From Gordonia sp. SL306 (GTDB lineage Bacteria > Actinomycetota > Actinomycetes > Mycobacteriales > Mycobacteriaceae): a stretch of DNA of 64,000 nt. Both the position numbers and the translations under genes were made by a program. The notes beneath the pieces were generated by a model, which worked only from the letters and a program-made list of their open reading frames with translations, ran no database searches and was not told the origin of the DNA. Below, piece after piece: positions 29,329 to 37,349 of this stretch (positions within the stretch are counted from its first letter, which is position 1; each line of letters begins with the position of its first letter). The stretch spans positions 4,712,001 to 4,776,000 of the forward strand of contig NZ_CP113063.1 in assembly GCF_026625785.1 (NCBI RefSeq). The letters run 5' to 3'.

Positions 29329-31413
29329 TCAGGCCGCAACGGCCTCCAGTTCGGGTACGGTTGTCGCCTCTTTTCGGGCGGTGCTCCATTGCTTGGCCGC
29401 GATGACGAGGAACGCGGACAACGCCGTACCGGCGGCGAGCGCCACCAGGAACAAGACCCAGTGGTTCATCGTGAAGAACACGAAGATGCCGCCGTGCGGG
29501 GCGCGCTGGGTGACGCCGAACGCCATGATCAACGCACCGGACAGTGCGCCGCCTGCCATCATCGACGGGATCACGCGGAACGGGTCGGTCGCCGCGAACG
29601 GGATCGCGCCCTCGGAGATGAACGACGCACCGAGCAGCCATGCGGCCTTGCCGTTCTCACGCTCGGGCTCGGTGAACAGCCCCGGGCGCAGTACGGTGGC
29701 CAGCGCCAGCGCGAGCGGTGGGACCATGCCTGCGCACATCACCGCGGCCATGATCTCCAGCTGCGCATTGCCGCCGATCGCGAGGCCCGCGGTGGCGAAC
29801 AGATATGCCGCCTTGTTGACCGGGCCGCCGAGGTCGAAGCACATCATCAGGCCGAGCACGATGCCCAGGATGATCGCCGAGCCGCCGGACATGCTGTTGA
29901 GGCCGTCGGTCATCTGATCGGTGACCCATGCGAGCGGCTTGCCGAGCAGCATGTACAGGAGCACGCCGATGACCAAGCTGCCCAGCAGCGGGATGATCAC
30001 CACCGGCATCAGCCCTCGCGCCCACTGCGGCAACGGGAGTCGGGCGATCCAGAAACAGGCGACGCCGGCGATGAGGCCGCCGACCAGACCGCCGATGAAG
30101 CTGGCACCGACGGCGACCGACACGAGACCCGCGACGAAACCGGGTGCGATACCGGGGCGATCGGCGATGGCGAACGAGATGTAACCGGCCAGGACCGGGA
30201 CCAGCATGCTCATGGCGAGACCACCGACGGCGAACAACACCGCGCCGATGTATTGGCCGAGGCCGCCGGCAGGCAGATCCCACAGACTGTTGTTCAGCGC
30301 GATGAACTGTCCGTCGTTGAGCGCGCCGGACGTGTCGAGGGTCGAGTTCGCGATCTCGTAGCCGCCGAGGAACGGGAGAAAGGCGAGAGCCATGAGCAGG
30401 CCACCGGCGGCGACGAACGGGATCATGTAACTGACGCCGGTCATCAGTGCCTGCTGGACCTGCTTGCCGAAGCCGACGCCGCCGGCGTCCGCGGTGCTGT
30501 CCGGGACGCCGTCGCCGGAGCCCGCCACCACTGCGGCATTCGGATTGTCCGAGGCGGCAACCGCTTCGGCGATCATTGCGTCGGGCTCATTGATCGCCCG
30601 TTTGACGCCGGAGGAGATGACGGGCTTGCCGTGGAAACGCTCCTTGCCCTTCACCCCGACGTCGGTGGCGAAGATGACGGCGTCCGCGTTCGCGATCACC
30701 TGCGGATCGAATGCGGTTGTCGCCGACGACCCCTGGGTCTCCACGTGGAAGTCGATGTCGGCGCGTTCGGCCGCGTACTTGAGGGCATCTGCCGCCATGT
30801 AGGTGTGTGCGATCCCGGTCGGGCACGCGGTGATCGCGACGATCGACTTGCGTCCGGGGACAGTCGCATCCGGTGCCGGCGGCGGGGCGCCCGCCGCCGA
30901 TGCCGGGGCGGTGGCCGCAGCGGTTGCCGCGGCAGTGGATGCCACCGGTTGTGCGGGTGCGGGATTGATCGCCTCGTCGACGAGTTGTACCACCCGCTCA
31001 TCGCTCTCGGCCTCGCGCAGGGACGCGACGAAATCGGGGCGGACCAGCGATCGCGCAAGAGAGCTCAGCAGTTTCATGTGCTCGGATGCGCCGCCGGACG
31101 GCGCGGCGATGAGGAACACGAGGTCTGCCGGGCCGTCGGGTGCACCGAAGTCGACCTTGGCGGACAGCCGCGCCATCGCGAGACTGGCCTCGGTGACCGA
31201 CTCGGCACGGGCGTGCGGGATCGCGATTCCACCGGGCAGCCCGGTCGCGGACTTCGCCTCGCGGTCGAGCGCCCCTCGAGTGAGGTCGGCGGCATCGGTC
31301 GTGCGGCCTGCCGCCTGGAGTGCTTCGGCGAGATAGCCGATCACGGCCGCCGGGTCGGCGCCCGCGTCGACGTCGAGACTCACCGTCTGCGTCGTGATGA
31401 TCTGTTCGGACAT
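29329..31413 (-). CDS. fruA: Fructose-specific PTS enzyme IIABC
   Basis: A 694-residue permease that imports fructose as fructose-1-phosphate. IIA domain at 1-150 with the phospho-His in GIAIPHARAES; an Ala/Pro-rich linker; IIB domain at 190-290 with the phospho-Cys in ITACPTGIAHTYMAA; IIC domain from about 330 with some ten membrane helices and GGPVNKAAYLF and ISEGAIPFAA signatures. All three domains in one chain is the usual actinobacterial form. The ATG at 31413 has AGAAGGAAA upstream. It follows fruK by 103 nt. Confidence 0.96.
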   Translation of the reverse strand: MSEQIITTQTVSLDVDAGADPAAVIGYLAEALQAAGRTTDAADLTRGALDREAKSATGLPGGIAIPHARAESVTEASLAMARLSAKVDFGAPDGPADLVFLIAAPSGGASEHMKLLSSLARSLVRPDFVASLREAESDERVVQLVDEAINPAPAQPVASTAAATAAATAPASAAGAPPPAPDATVPGRKSIVAITACPTGIAHTYMAADALKYAAERADIDFHVETQGSSATTAFDPQVIANADAVIFATDVGVKGKERFHGKPVISSGVKRAINEPDAMIAEAVAASDNPNAAVVAGSGDGVPDSTADAGGVGFGKQVQQALMTGVSYMIPFVAAGGLLMALAFLPFLGGYEIANSTLDTSGALNDGQFIALNNSLWDLPAGGLGQYIGAVLFAVGGLAMSMLVPVLAGYISFAIADRPGIAPGFVAGLVSVAVGASFIGGLVGGLIAGVACFWIARLPLPQWARGLMPVVIIPLLGSLVIGVLLYMLLGKPLAWVTDQMTDGLNSMSGGSAIILGIVLGLMMCFDLGGPVNKAAYLFATAGLAIGGNAQLEIMAAVMCAGMVPPLALALATVLRPGLFTEPERENGKAAWLLGASFISEGAIPFAATDPFRVIPSMMAGGALSGALIMAFGVTQRAPHGGIFVFFTMNHWVLFLVALAAGTALSAFLVIAAKQWSTARKEATTVPELEAVAA

Positions 31414-31516
31414 CGGATTTCCTTCTACCTGGGGGTGTGCAGTCGTCGGGTTCGTGGTGGCTGGGTCGGGGCAGTCTGTCCGTCGAGGACGGGCCCGTGC
31501 GTGCGATCGTCGAGTG

Positions 31517-32506
31517 TCATCCGACCTGGGCGGCTCCGGAGAGGTCCGTGACCGCCACCCCGTCGAGATCGAGCTGACCTGGCGCGGGTGGCTGAGTGCC
31601 GGCGAGCGCGGTGGCCGCCGAGCCATAGGCGACCGCGGTCCGGAGCCGCTCCGGCTCGGTGGCGCCGCGGGACTCCGCGATCAGATACCCGGCGAGAGCC
31701 GAGTCCCCGGCGCCGACAGTGCTGCGCGGCACGATCGGTGGCGGGGTGGCGAACCAGGTCCCGGAGTCGGTGACCAGGATCGCCCCGGCCGCACCGAGGG
31801 TGGCGAGGATGGCGGCCCCGGTCCGGTCGACGAGAGTGCGAGCCGCGCTGACGAGCGGTGCGTAATCGCCTCGCGACGTCGCGGCGACGAGACCCGACGG
31901 GTCCACGCCGGTGGCCTCGGCCAGCTCCTCGTCGTTGGGCTTCAGCAGGTCCACACGACCCCGGACCGTCGCCGACAGCGGGCCGCCGGAGGTGTCCACT
32001 GCGACTCGGCAGTCCTGTCCGTCGAGCTCGTCGATGACGGTCCGGTACCAGTTGTCGGACGGCCCCGGCGGCAGTGACCCACACAGCGCCACCCAGCTTG
32101 CGCCGCGCGCGTTCTCGACAACCAGGTCGACGAGGGCATGTGCCTCGGCGGGGGACAGCCCGAAGCCGGGTGCGTTGATCTTGGTGGTCGTGCCGTCGGG
32201 ATCGGCGACCGTGACGTTGGAGCGGACGTCGCCGTCGATCGGCAGGGCGAGGTAGGGGAGACCGACCGTGTCGAGCGCGGTGAGCAGTGGGTCGCCGGTC
32301 CGCGCGGGCAGGACGGCAAGCGTCGACAGCCCTGCCTCGGACACCACCCGCGCGACGTTGACGCCCTTGCCGCCGGGTTCGGCACGCACCGACGTCGCGC
32401 GCTGCACCTCACCGCGGCGCAGCGGTGCGGCGAGCTCGAGGGTGCGGTCGAGGCTCGGATTGGCGGTGACGGTCAGGATCACCGGCGGTGTTGATGGTTG
32501 TGTCAT
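31517..32506 (-). CDS. fruK: 1-phosphofructokinase
   Basis: Phosphorylates the fructose-1-phosphate made by FruA to fructose-1,6-bisphosphate. A PfkB/ribokinase-fold enzyme of 329 residues: GGKGVNVARV near residue 40 and the catalytic STVGAGDSALAGYL near 265. The ATG at 32506 is favoured by GAGAGGA upstream; a GTG at 32524 overlapping the fruR stop is the alternative. It lies 14 nt after fruR, so the operon is fruR-fruK-fruA-(ptsH). Confidence 0.95.
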   Translation of the reverse strand: MTQPSTPPVILTVTANPSLDRTLELAAPLRRGEVQRATSVRAEPGGKGVNVARVVSEAGLSTLAVLPARTGDPLLTALDTVGLPYLALPIDGDVRSNVTVADPDGTTTKINAPGFGLSPAEAHALVDLVVENARGASWVALCGSLPPGPSDNWYRTVIDELDGQDCRVAVDTSGGPLSATVRGRVDLLKPNDEELAEATGVDPSGLVAATSRGDYAPLVSAARTLVDRTGAAILATLGAAGAILVTDSGTWFATPPPIVPRSTVGAGDSALAGYLIAESRGATEPERLRTAVAYGSAATALAGTQPPAPGQLDLDGVAVTDLSGAAQVG

Positions 32507-32520
32507 GGGGGTCCTCTCGG

Positions 32521-33291
32521 TCACGCGATCACGACGTCGATCCCGCGTGCCGACAGGGCCGCGGAGGTGACCGGGTCGATCCCGGCGTCGGTGACCAGCA
32601 CGTCGATATCTGCGAGATCGGCGAACGAGGACAGGTCCTCACGGTCGATCTTTGATGAATCAGAAAGCACCACAACGCGATTGGCAACCCTCACGATGGC
32701 CGCCTTGATGGCGGCCTCGTCCGGGTCGGGGGTGGAGAGTCCGTGTGACTCGGTGATCCCGTTCGCGCCGACGAAGGCCGTCGAGATACGCAGTCGTTCC
32801 AGTGCCGCCACCGTCTCGGAGCCCACCGTCGCCTGTGTGAGTCCGCGGACCCGGCCTCCGAGGACATGCAGGTCCGACGAGTTGTGGCCGGCCAGCGCGG
32901 CCGCGATCGGGATGCTGTGGGTGATCAGGGTCAGACGGCGGTCACGTGGCAGGGCGAGGGCGGCCTGGAAGGTGGTGGTGCCGGCGTCGAAGAACACGGA
33001 ACCACCGTCCGGTGGGAGGAACCGGATCGCCGCACGGCCGATGGCGACCTTCTCATGCGTGTGGGTCATCTGGCGTTCGTCGATGCCGAGCTCGCCGATC
33101 ACCGGCGTGGAACCCGGCCGAACCGCGCCGCCGTGTACCCGCTGAAGATGTCCTGCGCGCTCGAGGGTTGCGAGATCCCGACGCACCGTCTCACTGGTCA
33201 CGTCGAACAGCGTGGCCAACGCGGTGACCGACGCGCGGCCATTGGCCCGCACCTGATCGGCGATCGCCTGCTGACGTTCTTCGGCGTACAC
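32521..33291 (-). CDS. fruR: DeoR family regulator of the fructose operon
   Basis: A 256-residue sugar-phosphate-responsive repressor. The DeoR helix-turn-helix at residues 5-58 contains ASVTALATLFDVTSETVRRDLATLERAG-type residues, followed by the RVHGGA motif; the effector domain includes FFDAGTTTFQAA near 100 and VGANGITESHGLSTPD near 175. It heads the fru operon, is divergent from ptsI and most likely acts on the shared A/T-rich control region. The inducer is probably fructose-1-phosphate or a related sugar phosphate (family inference). Confidence 0.92.
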   Translation of the reverse strand: MYAEERQQAIADQVRANGRASVTALATLFDVTSETVRRDLATLERAGHLQRVHGGAVRPGSTPVIGELGIDERQMTHTHEKVAIGRAAIRFLPPDGGSVFFDAGTTTFQAALALPRDRRLTLITHSIPIAAALAGHNSSDLHVLGGRVRGLTQATVGSETVAALERLRISTAFVGANGITESHGLSTPDPDEAAIKAAIVRVANRVVVLSDSSKIDREDLSSFADLADIDVLVTDAGIDPVTSAALSARGIDVVIA

Positions 33292-33499
33292 GGATGTCCT
33301 CGTCTGTTGGAATCTGTGGATTTCAATGTTGCTATATCTGTGTTTACGCCTGTTTATGTTGACAAGTCAAGGTTTTCTTGTAACTTGAATCACATAACTT
33401 TCAGTTACGGGCCCATTCCACATGCGCTCCGCTGCTCGATACAGGCCAGTGAGTCCGGGACGGGATCGGTTCCCGGACCGACGGACAGATAGGACTTCG
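33292..33499. promoter_or_regulatory. Divergent fruR-ptsI control region
   Basis: This gap is far richer in A and T than its surroundings. On the plus strand TTGACA (33359-33364), 16 nt, then TAACTT (33381-33386) forms a good housekeeping promoter for ptsI, with a ~107-nt leader. Just upstream two GTTTA words 11 nt apart (TGTTTACGCC TGTTTATGTT, 33341-33360) overlap the -35 and look like regulator half-sites, resembling TGTTT words bound by DeoR regulators of sugar genes in corynebacteria. Confidence 0.65.
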
Positions 33500-35170
33500 G
33501 TGACACAGACACAGGTTTTGCAGGGGACACCGGTGGTGGCCGGAAAGGCCTTCGGTCCGGCCATCTGGCCGGGCGCCCGCCCGGAATACGACCCGAGCGC
33601 AGAGGACGCCGTCGCCGAGGACGAGCGTGAGGTCGAGACCAAACGCTTCACCGACGCCGCGGCGGCGGTGGCGGGACGGCTCCGGGAGCGGGCCTCGCAT
33701 GCCTCGGGCGCCGCGTCGGAGGTGCTCGTGGCGACCGCCGGCCTGGCCGAGGACCGCGGTTGGGTCGGTGCGGCGTCGGCGTTGATCGCCAAGGGCACCC
33801 CCGCGCCGGCTGCGGCCGTGGCGGCGACCGAACAGTTCGCCGCGATGTTCACCAAGCTCGGCGGACTGATGGCCGAGCGGGTCACCGATCTCAACGACGT
33901 CCGCGATCGGGTGGTCGCCGAGTTGCTCGGGATACCCGAGCCCGGCGTACCGGAACCGCCCGTGCCGTCGGTGCTGCTCGCCGACGATCTCGCCCCGGCG
34001 GACACCGCCGGGCTCGATCCGACGCTGATCACCGCGCTCGTCACGCGTCTCGGAGGTCCCACGAGTCACACCGCGATCATTGCCCGCCAGTTGGGGATTC
34101 CATGCGTGGTGGCAGTGGGTGAGCTCGCCACCGTGGCCGTCGGCACCACGGTGCTCGTCGACGGCACGGCGGGCACTCTGGAGGTCGAACCCGACGAGGC
34201 GAGGGCGCTGGCCGGCGTCGACGAGAGTCGTCGCAAGGCCGCCGCGGTGGCGTCGTGGACGGGACCCGGGACGACCGCGGACGGGCATCCGGTCTCGGTG
34301 CTCGCGAATGTCGCCGACGGAGCGTCGGCACGAAACGCATCCGGTCATCCCGTCGAGGGTGTCGGATTGTTCCGCACGGAGCTGGCGTTCCTCGAGCGGG
34401 CCGAGGCCCCGACGATCGCCGAGCAGACAACGTTGTACCGCGAGGTGATCGACGCATTCGCCGATCAGAAAGTGGTGATCCGGACGCTCGACGCCGGGTC
34501 GGACAAGCCGCTCAAATTCGTGACCCAGCTCAACGAGGCCAATCCGGCGCTGGGTGTGCGGGGCAATCGCATCGCGATCGACCATCCCGAGATCCGCGCG
34601 GCGCAGCTCGATGCGATCGCAGCCGCTGCTCAGGAGAGCGGAGCCACGCCATGGGTGATGGCCCCGATGATCGCATCGCCTTCCGAGGCAGCGGAATTCG
34701 CGGGCGAAGTGCGGCGCCGTGGATTGATCGCGGGGGTGATGGTCGAGGTGCCCGCCGCTGCGATCCTGGCTCCCGCGATCATGGCGGAGGTCGACTTCGT
34801 CTCGATCGGCACCAATGATCTGACGCAGTACACGATGGCCGCGGATCGGATGTCCGCCGAACTCGCCACACTGACGGATCCGTGGCAGCCTGCGGCGCTG
34901 GCACTGATCGACATGGTTGCCCGCGCCGGTCAGGCGGCGGGCAAACCGGTCGGAGTGTGCGGTGAGGCGGCCGCCGACCCGCTGCTGGCATGTGTACTCG
35001 TCGGCATGGGCGTCAGTTCATTGTCCGCGGCGCCCGCCGCGGCTGCGCCGGTCGGGGCTCGCCTCTCGGAGGTGACCCTCGACCAGTGCCGGTCAGCCGC
35101 GCAAGCAGTGCTGAAAACCGCCGATCCCGCGGAGGCCCGTGCGGTCGCGGCCGCGGCGCTCGGTGGCTGA
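33500..35170 (+). CDS. ptsI: PTS enzyme I
   Basis: Phosphoenolpyruvate-protein phosphotransferase, the entry enzyme of the PTS. The phosphorylated histidine lies in GGPTSHTAIIAR near residue 190; the PEP-binding barrel carries GLFRTELAFL near 290, VSIGTNDLTQYTMAADR near 435 and GVCGEAAADP with its conserved Cys near 487. It has 556 residues and a GTG start at 33500. It is divergent from fruR-fruK-fruA, so one control region could govern the whole system. Confidence 0.96.
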   Translation: MTQTQVLQGTPVVAGKAFGPAIWPGARPEYDPSAEDAVAEDEREVETKRFTDAAAAVAGRLRERASHASGAASEVLVATAGLAEDRGWVGAASALIAKGTPAPAAAVAATEQFAAMFTKLGGLMAERVTDLNDVRDRVVAELLGIPEPGVPEPPVPSVLLADDLAPADTAGLDPTLITALVTRLGGPTSHTAIIARQLGIPCVVAVGELATVAVGTTVLVDGTAGTLEVEPDEARALAGVDESRRKAAAVASWTGPGTTADGHPVSVLANVADGASARNASGHPVEGVGLFRTELAFLERAEAPTIAEQTTLYREVIDAFADQKVVIRTLDAGSDKPLKFVTQLNEANPALGVRGNRIAIDHPEIRAAQLDAIAAAAQESGATPWVMAPMIASPSEAAEFAGEVRRRGLIAGVMVEVPAAAILAPAIMAEVDFVSIGTNDLTQYTMAADRMSAELATLTDPWQPAALALIDMVARAGQAAGKPVGVCGEAAADPLLACVLVGMGVSSLSAAPAAAAPVGARLSEVTLDQCRSAAQAVLKTADPAEARAVAAAALGG

Positions 35171-35187
35171 CTCTCGGCCGCCGATCC

Positions 35188-35946
35188 TCACACGCGCCGC
35201 ATCACGGTGACGACCTTGCCGAGGATCGCGGCCTCGTCGCCCGGGATGGGATCGAAGAGGTCGTTGTGCGGCATCAGCCACACGTGACCGTCCTTGCGCT
35301 TGAACGTCTTCACGGTGGCCTCGCCGTCGATCATGGCCGCGACGATGTCGCCGTTGTCTGCGACGTTCTGCTGCCGGACCACGACCCAGTCGCCGTCGCA
35401 GATGGCGGCGTCGATCATCGACTCGCCGACGACGCGCAGCAGGAACAGCGATCCCTCTCCGACCAGTTCTCGAGGTAGCGGGAACACGTCCTCGACGGCC
35501 TGCTCGGCCAGGATCGGTCCGCCTGCGGCGATCCGCCCGAGCACGGGCACGAACGTCGGTGTGGGCAATTCCTGACCGTCGGCCAGTCCGGCCGCCGCGC
35601 CGCCGGGCGGGGTGTGGTCGCCGTCCTGGATGTTGACCGCGCGCGGCCGGTTGTGGTCGCGCTTGAGCAATCCCTTGCGTTCCAGGGTGCGGAGTTGATG
35701 CGCCACCGACGACGTGGACGTCAGTCCGACGGCGTCGCCGATCTCGCGGATGCTGGGCGGGTAGCCACGCTCTCGCACGGACTGACGGATGAACTCCAGG
35801 ACCCCGCGCTGCCGGGCGGTGAGAGCCGCCTCGGCGACCTCGGGTTCGGCGACGACGGGTGCCGGCTCCGACGAGTCGTCGGGGGCGTCTGCGGTCTCGT
35901 GGATCCCGCGGGTGGCTCCACGCCGCCCGCCGGCCTTGTCGCTCAT
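35188..35946 (-). CDS. lexA: SOS repressor LexA
   Basis: A 252-residue repressor that cleaves itself on RecA filaments. Winged-helix domain at about 35-100 with [20 protein letters not shown]; cleavage Ala-Gly in RIAAGGPI near 140; catalytic Ser in VGESMI near 176 and Lys in ATVKTFKR near 211. The start ATG at 35946 (MSDKAGG) has GGAAGGA upstream; the in-frame ATG at 36036 would add 30 unconserved residues. Its promoter region holds an SOS box at 36067-36082, so it is autoregulated. Divergent from the LysM gene. Confidence 0.96.
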   Translation of the reverse strand: MSDKAGGRRGATRGIHETADAPDDSSEPAPVVAEPEVAEAALTARQRGVLEFIRQSVRERGYPPSIREIGDAVGLTSTSSVAHQLRTLERKGLLKRDHNRPRAVNIQDGDHTPPGGAAAGLADGQELPTPTFVPVLGRIAAGGPILAEQAVEDVFPLPRELVGEGSLFLLRVVGESMIDAAICDGDWVVVRQQNVADNGDIVAAMIDGEATVKTFKRKDGHVWLMPHNDLFDPIPGDEAAILGKVVTVMRRV

Positions 35947-36066
35947 CGCTGAGTCCTTCCTGTCGGCTGTTGCATCGTCGGCTGCCGCCGGAACCGGGTT
36001 CGCCTCGCAAAATCGCTGGTCGATCGGTTGTCTCACGGCCGAGGTTAACCGAACCTGCCGACAGGT

Positions 36067-36082
36067 TCAAACATTTGTTCGA
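36067..36082. promoter_or_regulatory. SOS box, lexA side
   Basis: TCAAACATTTGTTCGA matches TCGAAC-N4-GTTCGA with one mismatch. Confidence 0.8.
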
Positions 36083-36096
36083 CGCGTGTCGAGACT

Positions 36097-36119
36097 TTGT
36101 CGGCGCAGCGTGCTACAAA
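36097..36119 (+). promoter_or_regulatory. RecA-NDp-like promoter of the LysM gene
   Basis: TTGTCGGCG, eight bases, then TACAAA follows the TTGTCRGTG-N8-TANNNT layout, but the last hexamer base is A, not T. The homologous mycobacterial gene is also damage-induced partly without LexA. Confidence 0.5.
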
Positions 36120-36151
36120 TCGAACATGCGTTCCATCGAACATGTGATCGA
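36120..36151. promoter_or_regulatory. Two abutting SOS boxes upstream of the LysM gene
   Basis: TCGAACATGCGTTCCA (36120-36135) is directly followed by TCGAACATGTGATCGA (36136-36151). Each differs from the consensus by one or two bases. Their 16-bp register places them next to each other without a spacer. Confidence 0.75.
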
Positions 36152-36184
36152 GGGAACGGTCGATTCGGATCCCAGGAGGACACG

Positions 36185-36736
36185 ATGAGCACAGCCACCT
36201 TGACCCGCGAGACGTCCGTCCGCGAGACACCCGCGCGCCACGTGCCGAGCAGTGGCACCCTGACCCGCGAGACACCGGCGCTGGCGCCGCGACGGCCGGT
36301 CACCTCCGGCGTCGGTTCGCGTCCGAGGCGCGGCGCGAGGGTCGAGCCGACCCGTCCGGCCGACCGTCGTCCGGACGGTCGATACAACGCGGGCACGACG
36401 ATCGTCGGCACCCGGTGTGCGGCACCGGCAGATGAGCGGCGGGTCTACGCACGACGTCGTGCGGCCGCGCTTGCCGTGCTGGTCGGGGGAGCGCTGGCCG
36501 CGCTCGTCTGGGTCGTCGCGATCGTCGGGTCGAACTACGCCGCGTCCGTCGCCCCGCAGCCGGTGGGCACCGAGGTGGTGCACGTCCGGCAGGGCGACAC
36601 CCTGAGCTCGATCGCCGATCGGGTGGCGCCGGATCTGCCGCGCCAGTCGGTCATCGATCAGATCGTCGAGCGCAACGCCTTGGCCTCCTCGGGACTCCGG
36701 GTCGGTCAGGCACTGATCGCGCCCGCATACCGCTGA
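36185..36736 (+). CDS. LysM-domain membrane protein, DNA-damage inducible
   Basis: A 183-residue protein. Residues 1-90 are polar and Arg/Thr/Pro-rich, with a duplicated LTRET...ETPA motif. One membrane helix lies near 95-120, then a LysM peptidoglycan-binding domain at 128-182 (VVHVRQGDTLSSIADRVAP ... RVGQALIAP). The LysM end should face outward. The M. tuberculosis homologue Rv2719c is damage-induced and slows division; a similar checkpoint role is inferred from the SOS boxes and place beside lexA. AGGAGGA precedes the ATG. Confidence 0.88.
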   Translation: MSTATLTRETSVRETPARHVPSSGTLTRETPALAPRRPVTSGVGSRPRRGARVEPTRPADRRPDGRYNAGTTIVGTRCAAPADERRVYARRRAAALAVLVGGALAALVWVVAIVGSNYAASVAPQPVGTEVVHVRQGDTLSSIADRVAPDLPRQSVIDQIVERNALASSGLRVGQALIAPAYR

Positions 36737-36838
36737 GCAACGGACGGTATTCTCATGGCACAGGTTCCAGCCGGAAACCGGCACGGCGTAGCGAGCATCC
36801 GGTGCGCCGGAGTGTCCCGAGACGTGCGTGAGGACAAC

Positions 36839-37330
36839 ATGCGCTGCCCGTTTTGTAAGAACGAAGACACCAAGGTCATCGACTCGCGTGTCGCCGATGA
36901 AGGGCAGGCGATCCGACGGCGCCGTTCGTGTGCGGAGTGTGGTCGCCGGTTCTCGACGGTGGAGAGCGCCGTGCTGTCGGTGGCGAAACGCAACGGGGTC
37001 ACCGAACCGTTCAGCCGCGAGAAGGTGATGCGCGGAGTTCGTCGGGCCTGCCAGGGGCGTGCCGTGGCCGAAGACGCCCTCGCCCAGCTCGCGCAGCAGG
37101 TCGAGGATGCGGTGCGCGCATCCGGATCGGCCGAGATCCCCAGCAACGAGGTGGGATTGGCGATCCTCAAACCGTTGCGTGAGCTCGACGAGGTGGCCTA
37201 TCTCCGATTTGCGTCGGTGTACCGCTCGTTCGACTCGCTCGAGGACTTCCAGCGCGAGATCGACGACCTGCAGGGCGACCTGACGCACGAGAAGACAGTG
37301 GACGCTGCGGGGCCGACCGTCTCCGAATGA
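36839..37330 (+). CDS. nrdR: Transcriptional repressor NrdR
   Basis: A 163-residue repressor of ribonucleotide reductase genes that senses dATP/ATP. The zinc ribbon has Cys3, Cys6, Cys31 and Cys34 (MRCPFC ... SCAEC) and an ATP-cone follows at about 48-138. The ATG at 36839 is chosen because the zinc ribbon begins there; an upstream ATG at 36755 lies just one base after a TATTCT (36748-36753) that looks like its promoter. It is convergent with hrpA, 19 nt away. Confidence 0.95.
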   Translation: MRCPFCKNEDTKVIDSRVADEGQAIRRRRSCAECGRRFSTVESAVLSVAKRNGVTEPFSREKVMRGVRRACQGRAVAEDALAQLAQQVEDAVRASGSAEIPSNEVGLAILKPLRELDEVAYLRFASVYRSFDSLEDFQREIDDLQGDLTHEKTVDAAGPTVSE

Positions 37331-37349
37331 CGGCGTCGGAGCGGTGCGC

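Noticed and set aside
29389-31551. A 720-codon plus-strand frame opposite fruA
   Set aside because: It is His/Arg/Glu/Asp-rich shadow text with no start site or domain; the minus-strand FruA has all PTS motifs.
36755-36838. Longer NrdR starting at ATG 36755, or a cobalamin riboswitch in this gap
   Set aside because: The ATG lies one base after a likely -10, the extra residues precede the normal zinc ribbon, and 80 nt are too few for a B12 riboswitch.
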